Positions 1 to 11,975 of a stretch of DNA of 64,000 nt are shown one piece after another. Position 1 is the first letter of the stretch; each line of letters starts with the position of its first letter. A model generated the notes under the pieces. It was not told the origin of the DNA and searched no databases. It saw only the letters and a program-made list of their open reading frames with translations. The stretch lies in assembly GCA_947044365.1 (NCBI GenBank), contig OX345638.1, positions 2,337,701 to 2,401,700 on the forward strand. Reading direction: 5' to 3'. The translations under genes were made by a program, and so were the position numbers. Source of the stretch: Petrosia ficiformis. Taxonomy: Eukaryota; Porifera; Demospongiae; Haplosclerida; Petrosiidae.

Positions 1-209
1 TGATCACGTACATATAACTGCTGATGGCACATATACATGTAGCTCTGAATCAGCAGCTTTGGCACTGACACTGATAGTGATCCCAGTATCATTATTCTTA
101 ACACACATACATGTACATGAACACACAGTATTGGTCTTATTGCATGTGTACTACTGTACTTCAGTATTAACAATCTCTCCAATCTGCTCCTCTCTGTCTT
201 TCTCTGCAG

Positions 210-3200
210 CTACTGGTGTGATGAGGCTGGTTGGGTTAATACGATCCCAACAACAGGCCTGGCAAGAAAGACTTACCTCAAGACAGATGAATAAAAACTT
301 AGAAGGTTCTCCATCTTTGGAAAGAAATCCATATGATTTGTCTATATCAACAATATCGAACAGGTTTGGAGTTTTATAGTACGTGTACATGTAGTAAAGA
401 CACTCATGGGTTTTATTACATATAATCATGTACATGTACATACATAGTAATGATACATACATACATACATACATGTACATACATACATACATACATACAT
501 GTACGTACATACATACATACATAGTAATACATACGTACACACACACACACAAAAGAGACATGCAGGATGTGATAGAAGTTTACAATTCATTTATCTACAT
601 GTAGTACTGGACTGAGGAGTGATCATTCAACTCCTCTCCCATTATCAACTGATAGCAATGAAGATCATAGTATCAATACCAGAGAAGGTGAACTACAAAT
701 GACAATTGAGACAACGTCTGGTACTGAAGAAGAGAAAGAAAGAATTGAGAATGAAGAACATGTCGAGGTTAATGGTAGAGGATATAGTAAGAGAGATGAT
801 AGGACTCAGAATCAGGTTATACCTAGTCTTGTAGTTCCAATGCCTGAGGCTATATGTCCATCTGAAGGTGAGAGTACATTATTATAAATTTATGTGTTAT
901 AATCACATCATGTATATACATGTACATGTAGTTTCTACAAACACGAATGTTCACTTGAGTAAAGATGAAGACAAGAATGATCAGATGTCTCCTCCATCAA
1001 CCACTGTTACTAATACATCAGTACCAATACCATATCCTTATCAGTTTCAACCAACTCACTTACCATACACTACTATGTATGGTTTAAACTCACCATTTCT
1101 TCATCCAATGTACAACTCAAACCAGTACTGGCCATATTCTTACTACCCCTGGATATACGGATCTGAAACCTTTCAAAATCATCAGCCTGGAGCAATGTTA
1201 GGAGGAATGAATGATGTATATAATACACCTTATCCTTCAACACAGAGTTATGAAACACCTCTTTATCATCCTGTACATATGCAAGGAACAGAGGTTAAAG
1301 ACAATGGAGAAGTAACTGGAGGGGATGCATATGCACCAATGGTACCATTAACTATGGTACAACATTCGCACACTGAAGGAAAAGAAGAAAATGGAGATGT
1401 ATACAAATCCACAATGTCTTTCACCTCCCCATCTGACACACATGTACATACACAAACAGAATCCATAGCACATATGAATCCTAACCTACATGTACAACCT
1501 AGTGTTTCTATTACATCATCATCTCGTATCAGCAGTACAGACACAAGCCACACATCAGCAGATATAAAAGAGTTTGACAATTCTATGGCATTTAATACTC
1601 CACTGGAGGAAGTGGGAGACGACAAATGTGGAAGTAATGATCATATCAAAGATTCTGTGATGTCTGAAGAAAAGGTTGACAACTCTGATCAAGAAAATGT
1701 TATAGTTGAAGAGAAAAAAGATACTTCTAGTACAAGTGAAGATGTAGATCGAGAACAATTCATACAGAGCTTATTAACTTCACTTAACCAGGACAGGATC
1801 CCAATACCAAATCCCAGGAATGAGTCTTCCGTACCAGTGTTACCTTATTCATTAGATATGTCAACCTCTTCTGATGAAACTGTAGAATTTGGAGCAGATA
1901 TTGGAAAGAAAGAGAGTACTGTTAGTCACATGAAACTTACCACTTCTCATGATGATAGTTCTAAGGAATCTTCAGTTACAGAGTCTTCGACTGTTAATTC
2001 ATCTATTGTTTCAACAGAAAGAACTCCTTCTGAAAAATCTCATCCACTGTCTCTTCAGGAAGCCTTCCTTCTCAAGAAGCAGTCGTTTGTAGAAACATCT
2101 AAAACGAGGTTGAGTGAATTAGGAATTCGTGCTAAAGAAAGAGAAAAGAAAATATCTAAAATGGTACCCAGTAAACCTTCATCTGGAAGTGGTGCTGGAA
2201 CTAGTAAAGAGAAGACAGTCAGTTTTTCAAGTCCACTACTACAAGGTGAGTGAATTCATATAGAAGAGGGCAAGGACACAGCAGAATGTCTCCTTCACCT
2301 CTCAGAAATTATATGAAAAATTATGCTATCATTGCTTTCAAATAAGGTACATAGAGCTACTCAGATAGTGACCTGAAAATGTCTATCTTAGGGCAGTGAG
2401 TTTACAAATACATGTAATTTTCTGGAGGGTCACACCCATAGTAGAGCTACTCATATAGTGACCGAAAATGTATATCTTAGGCCAGTGAGTTTACAAATGC
2501 ATGTAATTTTCTGGAGGGTCACACCCATAGTAGGGCTACTCATAGTGACCGAAAATGTATATCTTAGGCCAGTGAGTTTACAAATACTGTAATTTTCTGG
2601 AGGGTCACACCCATAGTAGGCATGATTCATACGTAATCCTCTCAATAAAATGTTTTGTATGAAAGGACATAACAGACAACTACATGTATTTGATTATATA
2701 TGTGGAAGTTGGTAATAATGTGATTATTTCTTTTAAGGATCAAGAGGCCCTCCAGCTCGATTATTTTCTAAAGCTAAGGAGAAAATTAGTACAAAAGAGA
2801 TGCATGAAAGAAATCTAAGGTACTCATAAAATGTGTATTAAAGATACATGTACATGTAATTACATAATAATGATTACATGTACATGTATGCACTGTTATT
2901 AGTGTGTTCATACACATATACAACGTATGTAAACTATATATTATTACTACTACAATTATAATTATTCAACCTTCCATTCTCACAAACATTATCACATACA
3001 GGGTTTCATAGAGAGGGCTGGGGCAGGGGCCCTGGGATTTCCCACTCCCAGAGCAAGTTTTCAAACTTTAATACTATAAGTCAGCTGTTAAACCATTGTG
3101 GTTTTTTAATATGTACACGTTTTAATATTATCAGTTACAGGCCACCTGAAGCAACCTCATTAAAACATTTCATTGGCGCAATACCCCCACATCCCCCTAT

Positions 3201-4744
3201 GATAATTCCCCTTTGCTGTTATTCCCATCCCACATTACATTTCTATATGAAAGCTTGTATATATACATGTATATACTGTAACTCAATAAGAAAACAGAAT
3301 GGATTGAAATTTGACATACACGACACAAAATGTGATGCAAGAATTGATATTGTTAATTATTCCACACTGACTGATTTATTAAACAAAACTACATACCCTG
3401 TGTGTTATATTCATTTTAATATCATACACATTAAATGTTTTATAGACTTTATCATAAACTACCTGAAGTACAAGAAAGACAGAAAATATTACAAAGACAA
3501 GAACTATATGCTAAGAATAGAGAAAGAGCTAAATCATATCATCAGGTAACCTCATACTGTGGTACAGTTTTTGATAAGCTCATATGGTGCACCATTGGCC
3601 CAAAGAGCTTCTTGTTTGGCACTGCACAGTTATCTTTTTGGGCCAGTGGCACAGTTAAATATGATTATATTGTCACTAACAGTCTTTATTAATTGGCTCA
3701 AGATGTATTCCTAATGGCACGCACACTAGCGATCTTTGAGCCAATTTGGCTCATGCTTCAAAATCTATCAGAAACTCTGCTGTGGGATATACATATACAT
3801 GTACATGTACAATGTACATACATGTATATACTAGAGTTGTACCTATACACGTATTATTTCATACAGTCTTTAAGATGAATTATGTGAACTGATGATGACA
3901 AGCTACTGTACATGTGTCAATACAATCGAATGTATCTCATTGTAAAAACAAGTGTATATAGAGAAAAAAAAACATCCCTATGATTGCTTTACAAATTTAA
4001 GTGATAACAGTATCCCTATGACTGCTTTGTGGTGTCCAGCATTCAGTAATCACGGCTGACTTTATCAAGCATGAAAGACAACAGCTTATTATAGTTATTA
4101 TTTTGATTATCTACTCTCTCTACTCGCCTGACCTTTCAAAGGACCTTTTAGAACTTCAGGAATATATTTCAGGCAGAATAGCTAGCTATTAGTTTCAGTT
4201 TCTACGTAAGCTACTTAACTTTCTTTCTGCTGGTCTGTAGAGCTCAAGCGCGCGTTCATTTACGCGCCACACCTATTAATTGACCGAGCCCCCGGGAATG
4301 ACACAACTTCCTTAACTACGTATACAACGCATACTCATGCAAGTGGACACAAGAAAAGAAAAAAATTTATATATATATATATATAGATTCAACCCCGTGG
4401 AAAGCAATCATAGAGATGGCCCTACGGGCCATAAAAAAAGAATAATTAACACTATGCTTGTGTCATGAGATACATTATCGATGACATAACTTGACCACTT
4501 ATAATTAATATATACACACTCTTCCCTCAACTTCCAGGACCAGCTCAGCTTGGACAGTCTTTAGCTTCTACCTACAAGCACACACACACACACACACACA
4601 CACACTGTACTACCAGCCATGAAATTATGAATACATTACTATTATGAGGTCATTTACACTTGTTTGTAGTCTGTACATGTATTACTATTCATAATGTATT
4701 AATTTCCCTTCCTACAGAATCTAAGAAAAAAGATGAAGATGTAG
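210..4744 (+). CDS. ALMS-motif centrosomal protein (CEP295/ALMS1/C10orf90-like), 3' part
   Basis: Exons 210-363, 605-867, 932-2245, 2738-2819, 3446-3545 and 4718-4744 join in phase and end at TAG 4742-4744. The start probably lies left of the window. The large third exon encodes a low-complexity Ser/Thr/Asp/Glu-rich region. At its end begins a segment like the first half of the ALMS motif (SLQEAFLLKKQSFVETSKTR, then a basic helix); the next exons give RNLRLYHKLPEVQERQKILQ and a basic stretch ending NLRKKMKM. The order (S)LQEA..., then R-LY--LPEV, then a basic C-terminus is that of the ALMS motif, which sits at the extreme C-terminus of ALMS1, CEP295 and C10orf90 and targets them to centrioles and the ciliary base. 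Which of the three it represents cannot be decided. The last intron (3546-4717) is long and holds transposon-like sequence, so the short final exon is the least certain part. Confidence 0.7.
2375..2630. repeat. Three tandem copies of an 85-89 bp repeat in an ALMS-gene intron
   Basis: The block running from GAGCTACTCATATAGTGACC to TCTGGAGGGTCACACCC occurs three times; the closing GGTCACACCC falls at about 2428, 2517 and 2602. It lies in the intron between exons 932-2245 and 2738-2819. Confidence 0.8.
3565..3779 (+). mobile_element. hAT-like MITE, copy 1
   Basis: 215-bp non-coding element with imperfect terminal inverted repeats (CAGTTTTTGATA at the left, CAGAGTTTCTGATA as the reverse complement of the right end). 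It is flanked by the near-identical 8-mers CTGTGGTA (3557-3564) and CTGTGGGA (3780-3787). CAG-type ends and 8-bp target duplications are hAT hallmarks. Related copies lie at 21672, 23100, 42506 and 48993. Confidence 0.7.
3967..4440. mobile_element. Possible MITE with a CpG-rich core
   Basis: CTATGATTGCTTTACA near 3977 is inverted as GGAAAGCAATCATAGAG near 4398. Between them is an unusually CpG-rich patch (about 4245-4310, with GCGCGCG and CCCCCGGG) in otherwise AT-rich DNA. The right end carries a small palindrome, ATGGCCCTACGGGCCAT. A non-autonomous element is the simplest reading; an internal promoter is an alternative. Confidence 0.35.
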
Positions 4745-4984
4745 TGGATTTTTAATGTCAATATAACTCATTTCATTGTTTATCTTGTAACACGAGGCTT
4801 AATTTATTAATTATAATTATAATTATAGTAATTAAAATACATTGCTTGTACTGTATACAGTATACATAGCTCTAGATAGGGGTAAATAAGATTTAAATGG
4901 TATGCTCTACGTTAATCTGTGTAATCTTTAGTGTTGTTTTAGTAAAGGCTAATATAAATATACCAATCAAATTCTATTATATAT

Positions 4985-5640
4985 TGGTAATGGTTTTAGT
5001 GGATCTTGAGTTTTGTGTCAATCAATCTATTTTGCTGTGCTTTATGAGTATTCTGTAGGAGTTCTGAATACTGTATCTCAATGTACTGAAGTGAGGGATG
5101 GAGGTAAATTGCCTGCAAGAATTGTTGTATTGATTCCATCCAGTTAGGTGATGATTCATGTTTAGAAAGCAAACGGCACCATATTTGGAGTAGTCTGATG
5201 GTTGTGTGTGTAACTCTAACATGTTAGTAACAAGAGGTAGTACCTGTTCATAAAACAATGATGCTTGTTTCATATCAATGATGTCATAATCAGCTTCATC
5301 ACTGTAAGACTGATCTAGTTTGAAGTCTAGTTTGAGTTCAGTGAAGTGGTTCTTCTGTAAGACGACATTAAAGAAAGTTCTTATCTGTTCATTCTTAGTA
5401 GCTGATAATGGAATGAATATACTCAGCTCTTGTAGGCTAGTGTTGTGTGAAAGACCAGTTATCAGGGAAGACAGGTATGTACTAGATGATCAACTATTAT
5501 TTCCAGATATTCTATTGTTTGGTTTAGTGTTAACATATTTTGTAGACTATAGTACCTATACTCTCAGTAATGTCATTATTCTCAGTTACTCTATACAATA
5601 GTAAAAAGTTCAATAACACTCAGATGTGTCTAGATGTATG
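4985..5640 (-). pseudogene. Decayed duplicate of the NLR 3' end (LRR region)
   Basis: On the minus strand this segment repeats, in the same order, the last few hundred bases of the neighbouring NLR ORF: a piece reading SLFYEQVLPLVTNMLELHT (SLFYEQTLPLVTNMLELHT in the intact copy), and a block at 5316-5480 matching 6357-6510 closely at the DNA level. The reading frame is broken by indels and no exon-length ORF survives. It lies directly downstream of the intact copy, so a local tandem duplication followed by decay is likely. Confidence 0.75.
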
Positions 5641-6011
5641 TCAAGTTGTAGACTGGGCTATATCCAAGTGCTTCAGCTGTTATAAAAAAAAATTCAACTC
5701 ATAACTGGTGTATAACTATCATTGGTGAATTTAGAACCTATGCTGGGCAATGGTTTGATACTCCAGTTCATGCATGACACTGAGGGTACCAAATCCTCAA
5801 TCAGTGATATGTTACCCAAGGTAGAAATCACCGACAGTGTATCAAATTGCCACGTTAGTACAAAGTTCCTCTGTAATATATCTTTAGTGTTTAAAATTCC
5901 ACCTGGTGGATCAGTTAAAGTCTATAGTCAAGTACCAAACACAAGGAAAGGGTGAGTGATAGAATATTTCATTTTACATACAAAACTTCAAGCATGCACT
6001 ATAGCTATAGA

Positions 6012-8512
6012 TTATATAGTAAACTTTATAATTGGTAGTGGTTTTAGTGGATGATGATTTTTGTGTAGATCAATCGATCTCTTTTCATGTGATTTATGGG
6101 TATCTGTTAGAAGATTTGATCCCTTTATTCTAATGTACTGAAGTGAGGGATGTAGAAAGATAGCCTGTAAAAAATTTTGTATTAGTTTTGTCCAGTTAGG
6201 CGGAGATGATGTCAAACTGTAAACAACTCTGTAATTTATCTTGAGTAGTCTGATGGTTGTATGTAACTCTAACATGTTAGTAACAAGAGGTAGTGTCTGT
6301 TCATAAAACAATGATTCCCGCTTCGTGTTATCATATAAGTAAGATTGAATTACTCTAAAGTCTAGTTTGAGTTCAGTGAGGTGGTTCTTCTGTGAGATGA
6401 CATTAAAGAAAGTTCTTATCTGTTCATTGTTAGTATCTGATACTGGAATGAATACACTCAGCTCTTGTAGACTCGTGTTGTGTGAGAGACCAGTTGTCAG
6501 GAAGGAGAGGTATTTACTAGAAATTGTATCAACAAAACTATTCAAGTAAATCTCCAGATATTTTATTGTTTGGTTTAGTGTTAACATATTTTGTAGACTG
6601 GTACCCATACTGTCATCATTCTGTATCCACACTCTCAGAGATTTAAGTGTAGTATTACTCTGTAAAATAATAAAGAGTTCAATAACACTCTCAGATGTGT
6701 CTAGTGGTAAGTCAAGTTGTTGTAGACTAGGATGAGAGTGAAATAAAAGATGTGGTTGATATGGATGATATAGTTTAAGACAGTGTAGTCCTTTGATATG
6801 AGGAAGGAGTGATATTGTTGATAGTTTATGAGACTCCCATGAGTTAATCTCCAGAGTAGTGAGTGGTGTGTTTACCTCTACTATATTCAGTGATGATGGT
6901 AGGACATGATCAGGTACATTCAGTTTAAGAGTTTGTAGTGTGTGGTTACCTTTTAGTAAGTGTTCAATTGTTCCATCAGACTGAGGAGAAAAATTGCGAT
7001 CAACTTCAAGTGAGAACGATGTTATTGTTTTATTTCCTGTTACTCCATTAATCAAACTAGTGATAGTTTTTGGACTGACATATCGAGATTTACACTGAAA
7101 TTTCAGTTCTTGAACTGTAGAGTTCATTGTTATACATTTCTCTAGTTCAAAGTACTTGTGTGTATGTAATATGGAATTTGTACTCCCAACTTCTATTTCC
7201 ATATCTATTTTTAACAAGTGCAGTATTTTTACTAGAGGAAGGTTGAGTACTTCTATCATCACTAAACAGAGATCAAGTGGAATATTTCGTAATATACAAT
7301 AGAACTCTTGAATATTGTGTATGAATGATATTTTCAATAACTTGTACACTGAATCATCAGTTGTTCTATACAACATTACCTGTAGTATCTTACACTGGTT
7401 CTGTTGTGAGTTGTTTGTTAGTGTATTAGTAAGTATTTGTAACTGCTGGTCATTTAATAAAAATCCAAGGTCCAAGTGATTCCACGATGTGTTAGAGTTG
7501 TTGAGGAAATAACTGAGACACAATATGTCAAACAGTAATAAACTTACTTTATGTAGACACAGAGAGTGATTCTTCATGGATTGTGCTAATACTTGACATA
7601 ATTTTGTGTTCTGTGATTCATATAGGAGTTGAAGAAGGAGAATGTCAAGCTTATCAAAATAGTCTGAAGAGTAGTGAGTATGCCAACATGAACCCATTTG
7701 AATTTCTGGATTTTGTTGAAATCTGGAGTAATAACATGCATCAAATCCAAATTTTGGTTTCATCTTACATTGTAAGTCAACCTTTTTGTTGAAATACTGT
7801 TTGTAATCCTCATGTTCAAGGTATGTTAGACCTGATACAAACCTCAGACACATTCGAAAGTGATCATCATTAAAGTGATCATTAAACACTTTTTCTGTCT
7901 TCTCATACTTAGCTATCCACCATGCTGCTAGAAATTCCTGGATACTCAAGTGAAGGAATTGATAACTTTTCTCTCCATACACAGCAAACGTTGTCATTAG
8001 TCCTAGATAGTCCGCTTTGACAACTGACTCATTCAGAGACTGCTGGACTTGAAACAAAGAAAATGTCATTCTTGGAGTGTTTTCTTTCAAGCTTAGGTAA
8101 GCAAACCTACACATCTCTTGGAAAGGTGTAGATATGGCTGGTGATGGTAAATGATGAAGGCTGTTTATTTGTTCAGGTTCAGTTAATTGAGTCTTTTTCA
8201 CATATCTTCTGATAGTTTGTAGGATAAAGTTCTCATATAATTGTGTGAGTGTTGTTGGTAATTGTCCATTTTCCTTACGATAAACTAAGATGACTATGGA
8301 ACAGACTAGTGGTATATAACACAATGTCTGGACATCGTCTCGTACTTCAAGATCTTGGATGAGTTTCTTTGCTAGATGAGGCTCTTTTTCAAGTGTTCCA
8401 TGGACTACATTAATAATTTCTTGTACTGTAAATCCCATCACCTCAACATGTCTATTGATAGAGTCTAAGTCAAGCAGTGAAGAGGAGGCATAGCTACGAG
8501 AGGTAACAATTA
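6012..8512 (-). CDS. NLR family protein fragment: C-terminal NACHT module plus leucine-rich repeats
   Basis: A single open exon of 2.5 kb. Its 5' edge is a plausible splice acceptor (minus-strand ATGCAG before 8512), and the frame is open upstream of the first Met. It starts with VIVTSRSYASSSLLDLDS and HVEVMGFT, the stretch that follows Walker B in NLR NACHT domains. Next come the winged-helix-type segment LCYIPLVCSIVILVYR and the block YQFLHLSIQEFLAAWW, typical of the NACHT-associated helical region. The second half consists of leucine-rich repeats of about 28 residues (for example TSLQELSVFIPVS, LTELKLDFR). NLRs are cytosolic innate immune receptors, and sponges have large NLR families (established knowledge). 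The nucleotide-binding P-loop and Walker B are not in this exon and I see none in the about 900 bp upstream. The gene is therefore either 5'-truncated or has a long intron reaching past the 97-codon gene copies. Confidence 0.75.
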
Positions 8513-9186
8513 CTGCATATTATTTTATGAAACATTTTTCAGTTTTAACACGACATTAGCATTCACATAGTTCTCAGTTAAATCTTTTTTAGTTAAAGTA
8601 ACTAGGAAAATATGTTTACTGATTTGCTTGTATATAGTCAAGTTCAGAAATGAAGAATGTTCCTAGTGATGGCAATAGCATATCTGTAGAGTGAAAGTTT
8701 TATATTAAATAGTGTTTTTATAATTAAATAACTGCAGAAAAGAATTAATAATAATTATGAAATTATAACTATGATACAGAAACAATTGGTAGACCAATCT
8801 AATAATACTAGTGTAGTTTATGACCTGGTATTGTGTGTATTGTATTGTATATTTTTCACATGCAAGTAACTATTATAGCTATGTTCTCAAGGGCAATGTC
8901 CACATCTCCACTTCAATTGTTTCATGCACTTTTCAATTTCAAACAGCTCAAGAACAAAACGTTAATTTATAGTATATTTGCTGTAAAAAATACTACACTA
9001 CTTTCAAGTCATTCATGCGCTGATGGAATTGACAAGTAAGACTACCTCCAGATAACAAAAACTGGATTAAGTTTAGCCAACAAACAAAACTTAATTGTAA
9101 GAGGATATGAAATCCTAACCATCCACACTGGTCTTTAGTACACACCTATGGCTTGTCATATTTACTCCTGGTATAATCACTAATCG
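8513..9186. other. Non-coding interval upstream of the NLR exon
   Basis: AT-rich. I looked on the minus strand for a P-loop or Walker B exon, or any N-terminal death-fold exon, and saw none. No start codon or promoter for the NLR exon can be placed. Confidence 0.5.
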
Positions 9187-9414
9187 TATGTTGCTCATGC
9201 ATGCATAGTAGGAATTTTATACCTTCGTTTTCACAGGTATAATTATAATCAAATGAATTTACAAAATAATTATAACAAAATGAAGAATAATCTTTAAACT
9301 ACAGATACATCTGAGAAGACAAATGCAAATATTAATTATTTATACAACCAAAAGTAGAGTCAGTTTTAATTTTATTCAAGAAACTCCTGTTTAAAAGGGA
9401 CCAACTTTGAGTAG

Positions 9415-9708
9415 TTAACAATATTTAGTCTCATATCGAGGACACCAGTTTGCTTGGTAAGGCTCTTTGGGGGCATCTTTAGCAGAATAAAATCCTCCTG
9501 TAGCACCTTCACATATCGTCACAAGATAATCTGTAGTGCTGATGGTCCATGTAGATCCATTGAAGAATATTACTCGTTTCTTCGGGGTGTTAAACCACAT
9601 ATCTCTTCCACGCACTGTAGCCAGTGTCCTTTTGTAAAGGCCAGCACATTTAGCATAGTCTTGTTCGCATGGTTGTAAAACCAAAACAAATTCATCTGTA
9701 GTAGGCAT
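9415..9708 (-). CDS. Small intronless protein of unknown function, copy 1 (97 aa)
   Basis: Complete ATG-to-TAA ORF of 97 codons with no signal peptide or membrane segment. I do not recognise the family. It is a single compact module: Cys at residues 13, 19 and 67 and at the C-terminus, aromatic-rich strands (GRDMWFNTPKKRVIFFNGST, then TWTI and YLVTICEGATGGFYSAKDAP) and a tail, ANWCPRYETKYC. Alternating hydrophobic and polar residues with repeated aromatic-Asn-Gly turns suggest a small all-beta fold (inference). The second copy encodes the same protein with Ala for Pro at residue 2, and the compared differences are otherwise silent. That is consistent with very recent duplication, with selection on the protein, or with both. 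A third, dead copy lies at 36158-36457. Confidence 0.7.
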   Translation of the reverse strand: MPTTDEFVLVLQPCEQDYAKCAGLYKRTLATVRGRDMWFNTPKKRVIFFNGSTWTISTTDYLVTICEGATGGFYSAKDAPKEPYQANWCPRYETKYC

Positions 9709-9932
9709 ACTACTGACTATATGTGCTATCTTATCTCTCTTGATCAGTTGCGGGAGGGATTAGAAATTTCACGTGTAAAACACTGTCACTGCGAAAACAA
9801 AAGCGTTTAAATAACACACTGATTGCTGATTGGTCATTCTAACCAATTTGATTGATCATATGATGAGTTTCATTTGCCTAACAGCATCTCTAGGAAGCCA
9901 ATGCTATCATGTTTCTAAAAATAAATTAATCT

Positions 9933-10175
9933 TACTTCCATTAGAAGCATGATTATTATGTTTGTAATTGAAATTACAGATGTACTATCCATTAGGAACA
10001 TAATATTTCCATTCCTACTTCCATTAGAAGCATGATTATTATGTTTGTAATTGAAATTACAGATGTACTATCCATTAGGAACATAATATTTCCATTCCTA
10101 CTTCCATTAGAAGCATGATTATTATGTTTGTAATTGAAATTACAGATGCACTATCCATTAGGAACATAATTACTT
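9933..10175. repeat. Three tandem copies of an 82-bp repeat (unit 1)
   Basis: Each copy runs from CTTCCATTAGAAGCATGATT to a GTACTATCCATTAGGAACA motif. That motif recurs inverted near 10448 as TGTTCCTATAATGGATAGTAC, so the block may be the arm of an inverted-repeat element about 0.5 kb long. Confidence 0.8.
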
Positions 10176-10995
10176 CCGTTAGAAGCATGATTATTGTTTT
10201 TCTAATTCAAATTATGGATGTACTATCTATCGTAATGGTTGTTTATACTTTCCATCTTAAAAATGTGTTCCTAATGGAAAGTACACACATTACTAACCTA
10301 TAAATTAGTTTGGTTATATGATCTTATGCATCTATCATGATGTTAAACATTGCATGTTCACAAACTACATATATGTATACTGCATGTGTGATAGAATTAT
10401 CACATTCTGTTTTGCAATCTGTAGGCAGCTACAAACATAATTTACAATGTTCCTATAATGGATAGTACATTGCAAGAACAGTTGTTGGTTGTTGTTATAG
10501 TGGCCCAGGGTCTGTTGCTGAACGTAATCAGGTGTATATATGATCATAACTAAGTAAGATCATTCTGTTGCTGAATGTGAGGCTATTGATAAAATACTGG
10601 TAAACTACTGGTCCTATTACTGAATGTAAGGCAGGCCGGTGTATTTAATTATCAGGGTTCAAAAAAGCTCAGCTTCCCCCCAAAAGCTCAGCTTCCCCTC
10701 CAAAAGCTCGGATTCCCCACCAAAACTTCCGATAATAATTATATTACTACTCCCAAATAGTGTCTACAGCGGTGTGTTGCTCATGTGTGCATAGTAGAAA
10801 TTTTATACCTTCGTTTTCACGGGTATAGTTATAATCAAATGAATTACAAAATATAGCAAAATGAAGAATAATCTTTAAACTACTGATACATCTGAGAAGA
10901 CAAATGCAAATATTAATTATTTATACAACCAAAAGTAAAGTCAGTTTTAATTTTATTCAAGAAACCCCTGTTTAAAAGGGACCAACTTTGAGTAG

Positions 10996-11289
10996 TTAAC
11001 AATATTTAGTCTCATATCGAGGACACCAGTTTGCTTGGTATGGCTCTTTGGGGGCATCTTTAGCGGAATAAAATCCTCCTGTAGCACCTTCACATATCGT
11101 CACAAGATAATCTGTAGTACTGATGGTCCATGTAGATCCATTGAAGAATATTACTCGTTTCTTCGGGGTGTTAAACCACATATCTCTTCCACGCACTGTA
11201 GCCAGTGTCCTTTTGTAAAGGCCAGCACATTTAGCATAGTCTTGTTCGCATGGTTGTAAAACCAAAACAAATTCATCTGTAGTAGCCAT
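10996..11289 (-). CDS. Small intronless protein of unknown function, copy 2 (97 aa)
   Basis: Second gene of the tandem pair: same length, same strand, and a protein identical to copy 1 except Ala at residue 2. Flanking DNA is shared on both sides, including upstream CCAAT/ATTGG-like motifs, so both copies probably keep their promoter. Function unknown. Confidence 0.7.
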   Translation of the reverse strand: MATTDEFVLVLQPCEQDYAKCAGLYKRTLATVRGRDMWFNTPKKRVIFFNGSTWTISTTDYLVTICEGATGGFYSAKDAPKEPYQANWCPRYETKYC

Positions 11290-11514
11290 ACTACTGACTA
11301 TATGTGCTATCTCTCTTGATCAGTTGCGGGAGGGATTAGAAATTTCACTTGTAACACATGCACTTGCACTGCAAAAGCGAAAGCGTTTAAATAACACACT
11401 GATTGCTGATTGGTTGTTTTAACCAATTTGATTGGTCATATGATGAGTTTCATTTGCCTAACAGCGTCTCTAGGAAGCCAATGCTATCATGTTTCTAAAA
11501 ATAAACTATTCTTA

Positions 11515-11975
11515 CTTCCATTAGAAACATGATTATTATGTTTGTAATTGAAATTACAGATGTACTATCCATTAGGAACATAATATTTCCATTCCTACTT
11601 CCATTAGAAGCATGATTATTATGTTTGTAATTGAAATTACAGATGTACTATCCATTAGGAACATAATTACTTCCGTTAGAAGCATGATTATTGTTTTTCT
11701 AATTCAAATTATGGATGTACTATCTATCGTAATGGTTGTTTATACTTTCCATCTTAAGAATGTGTTCCTAATGGAAAGTACACATATTACTAACCTATCA
11801 ATTAGTTTGGTTATATGATCTTATGCATCTATCACGATGTTAAACATTGCATGTTCACAAACTACATATATGTTAGTTCCAGTATACTGCATGTGTGAAA
11901 GAATTATCACATTCTGTTTTGCAATCTGTAGGCAGCCACAAACATAACTTTACAATGTTCCTAATGGATAGTACA
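11515..11975. repeat. 82-bp repeats (two copies) and inverted tail of unit 2
   Basis: Two tandem copies of the 82-bp unit. GTACTATCCATTAGGAACA near 11645 is matched by its exact reverse complement TGTTCCTAATGGATAGTAC near 11957, giving a MITE-like element of about 0.33 kb. Confidence 0.7.

Noticed and set aside
5722..5955. 77-codon plus-strand frame downstream of the NLR gene
   Set aside because: No recognisable motif, and it overlaps decayed NLR-derived sequence on the other strand.
8833..9039. 68-codon plus-strand frame near the NLR exon
   Set aside because: No homology, splice context or repeat of known genes; expected by chance in AT-rich DNA.
9454..9678. Plus-strand 74-codon frames opposite the 97-aa genes (also at 11035)
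   Set aside because: Antisense shadows of the minus-strand genes; they vary at the silent sites of the real frame.
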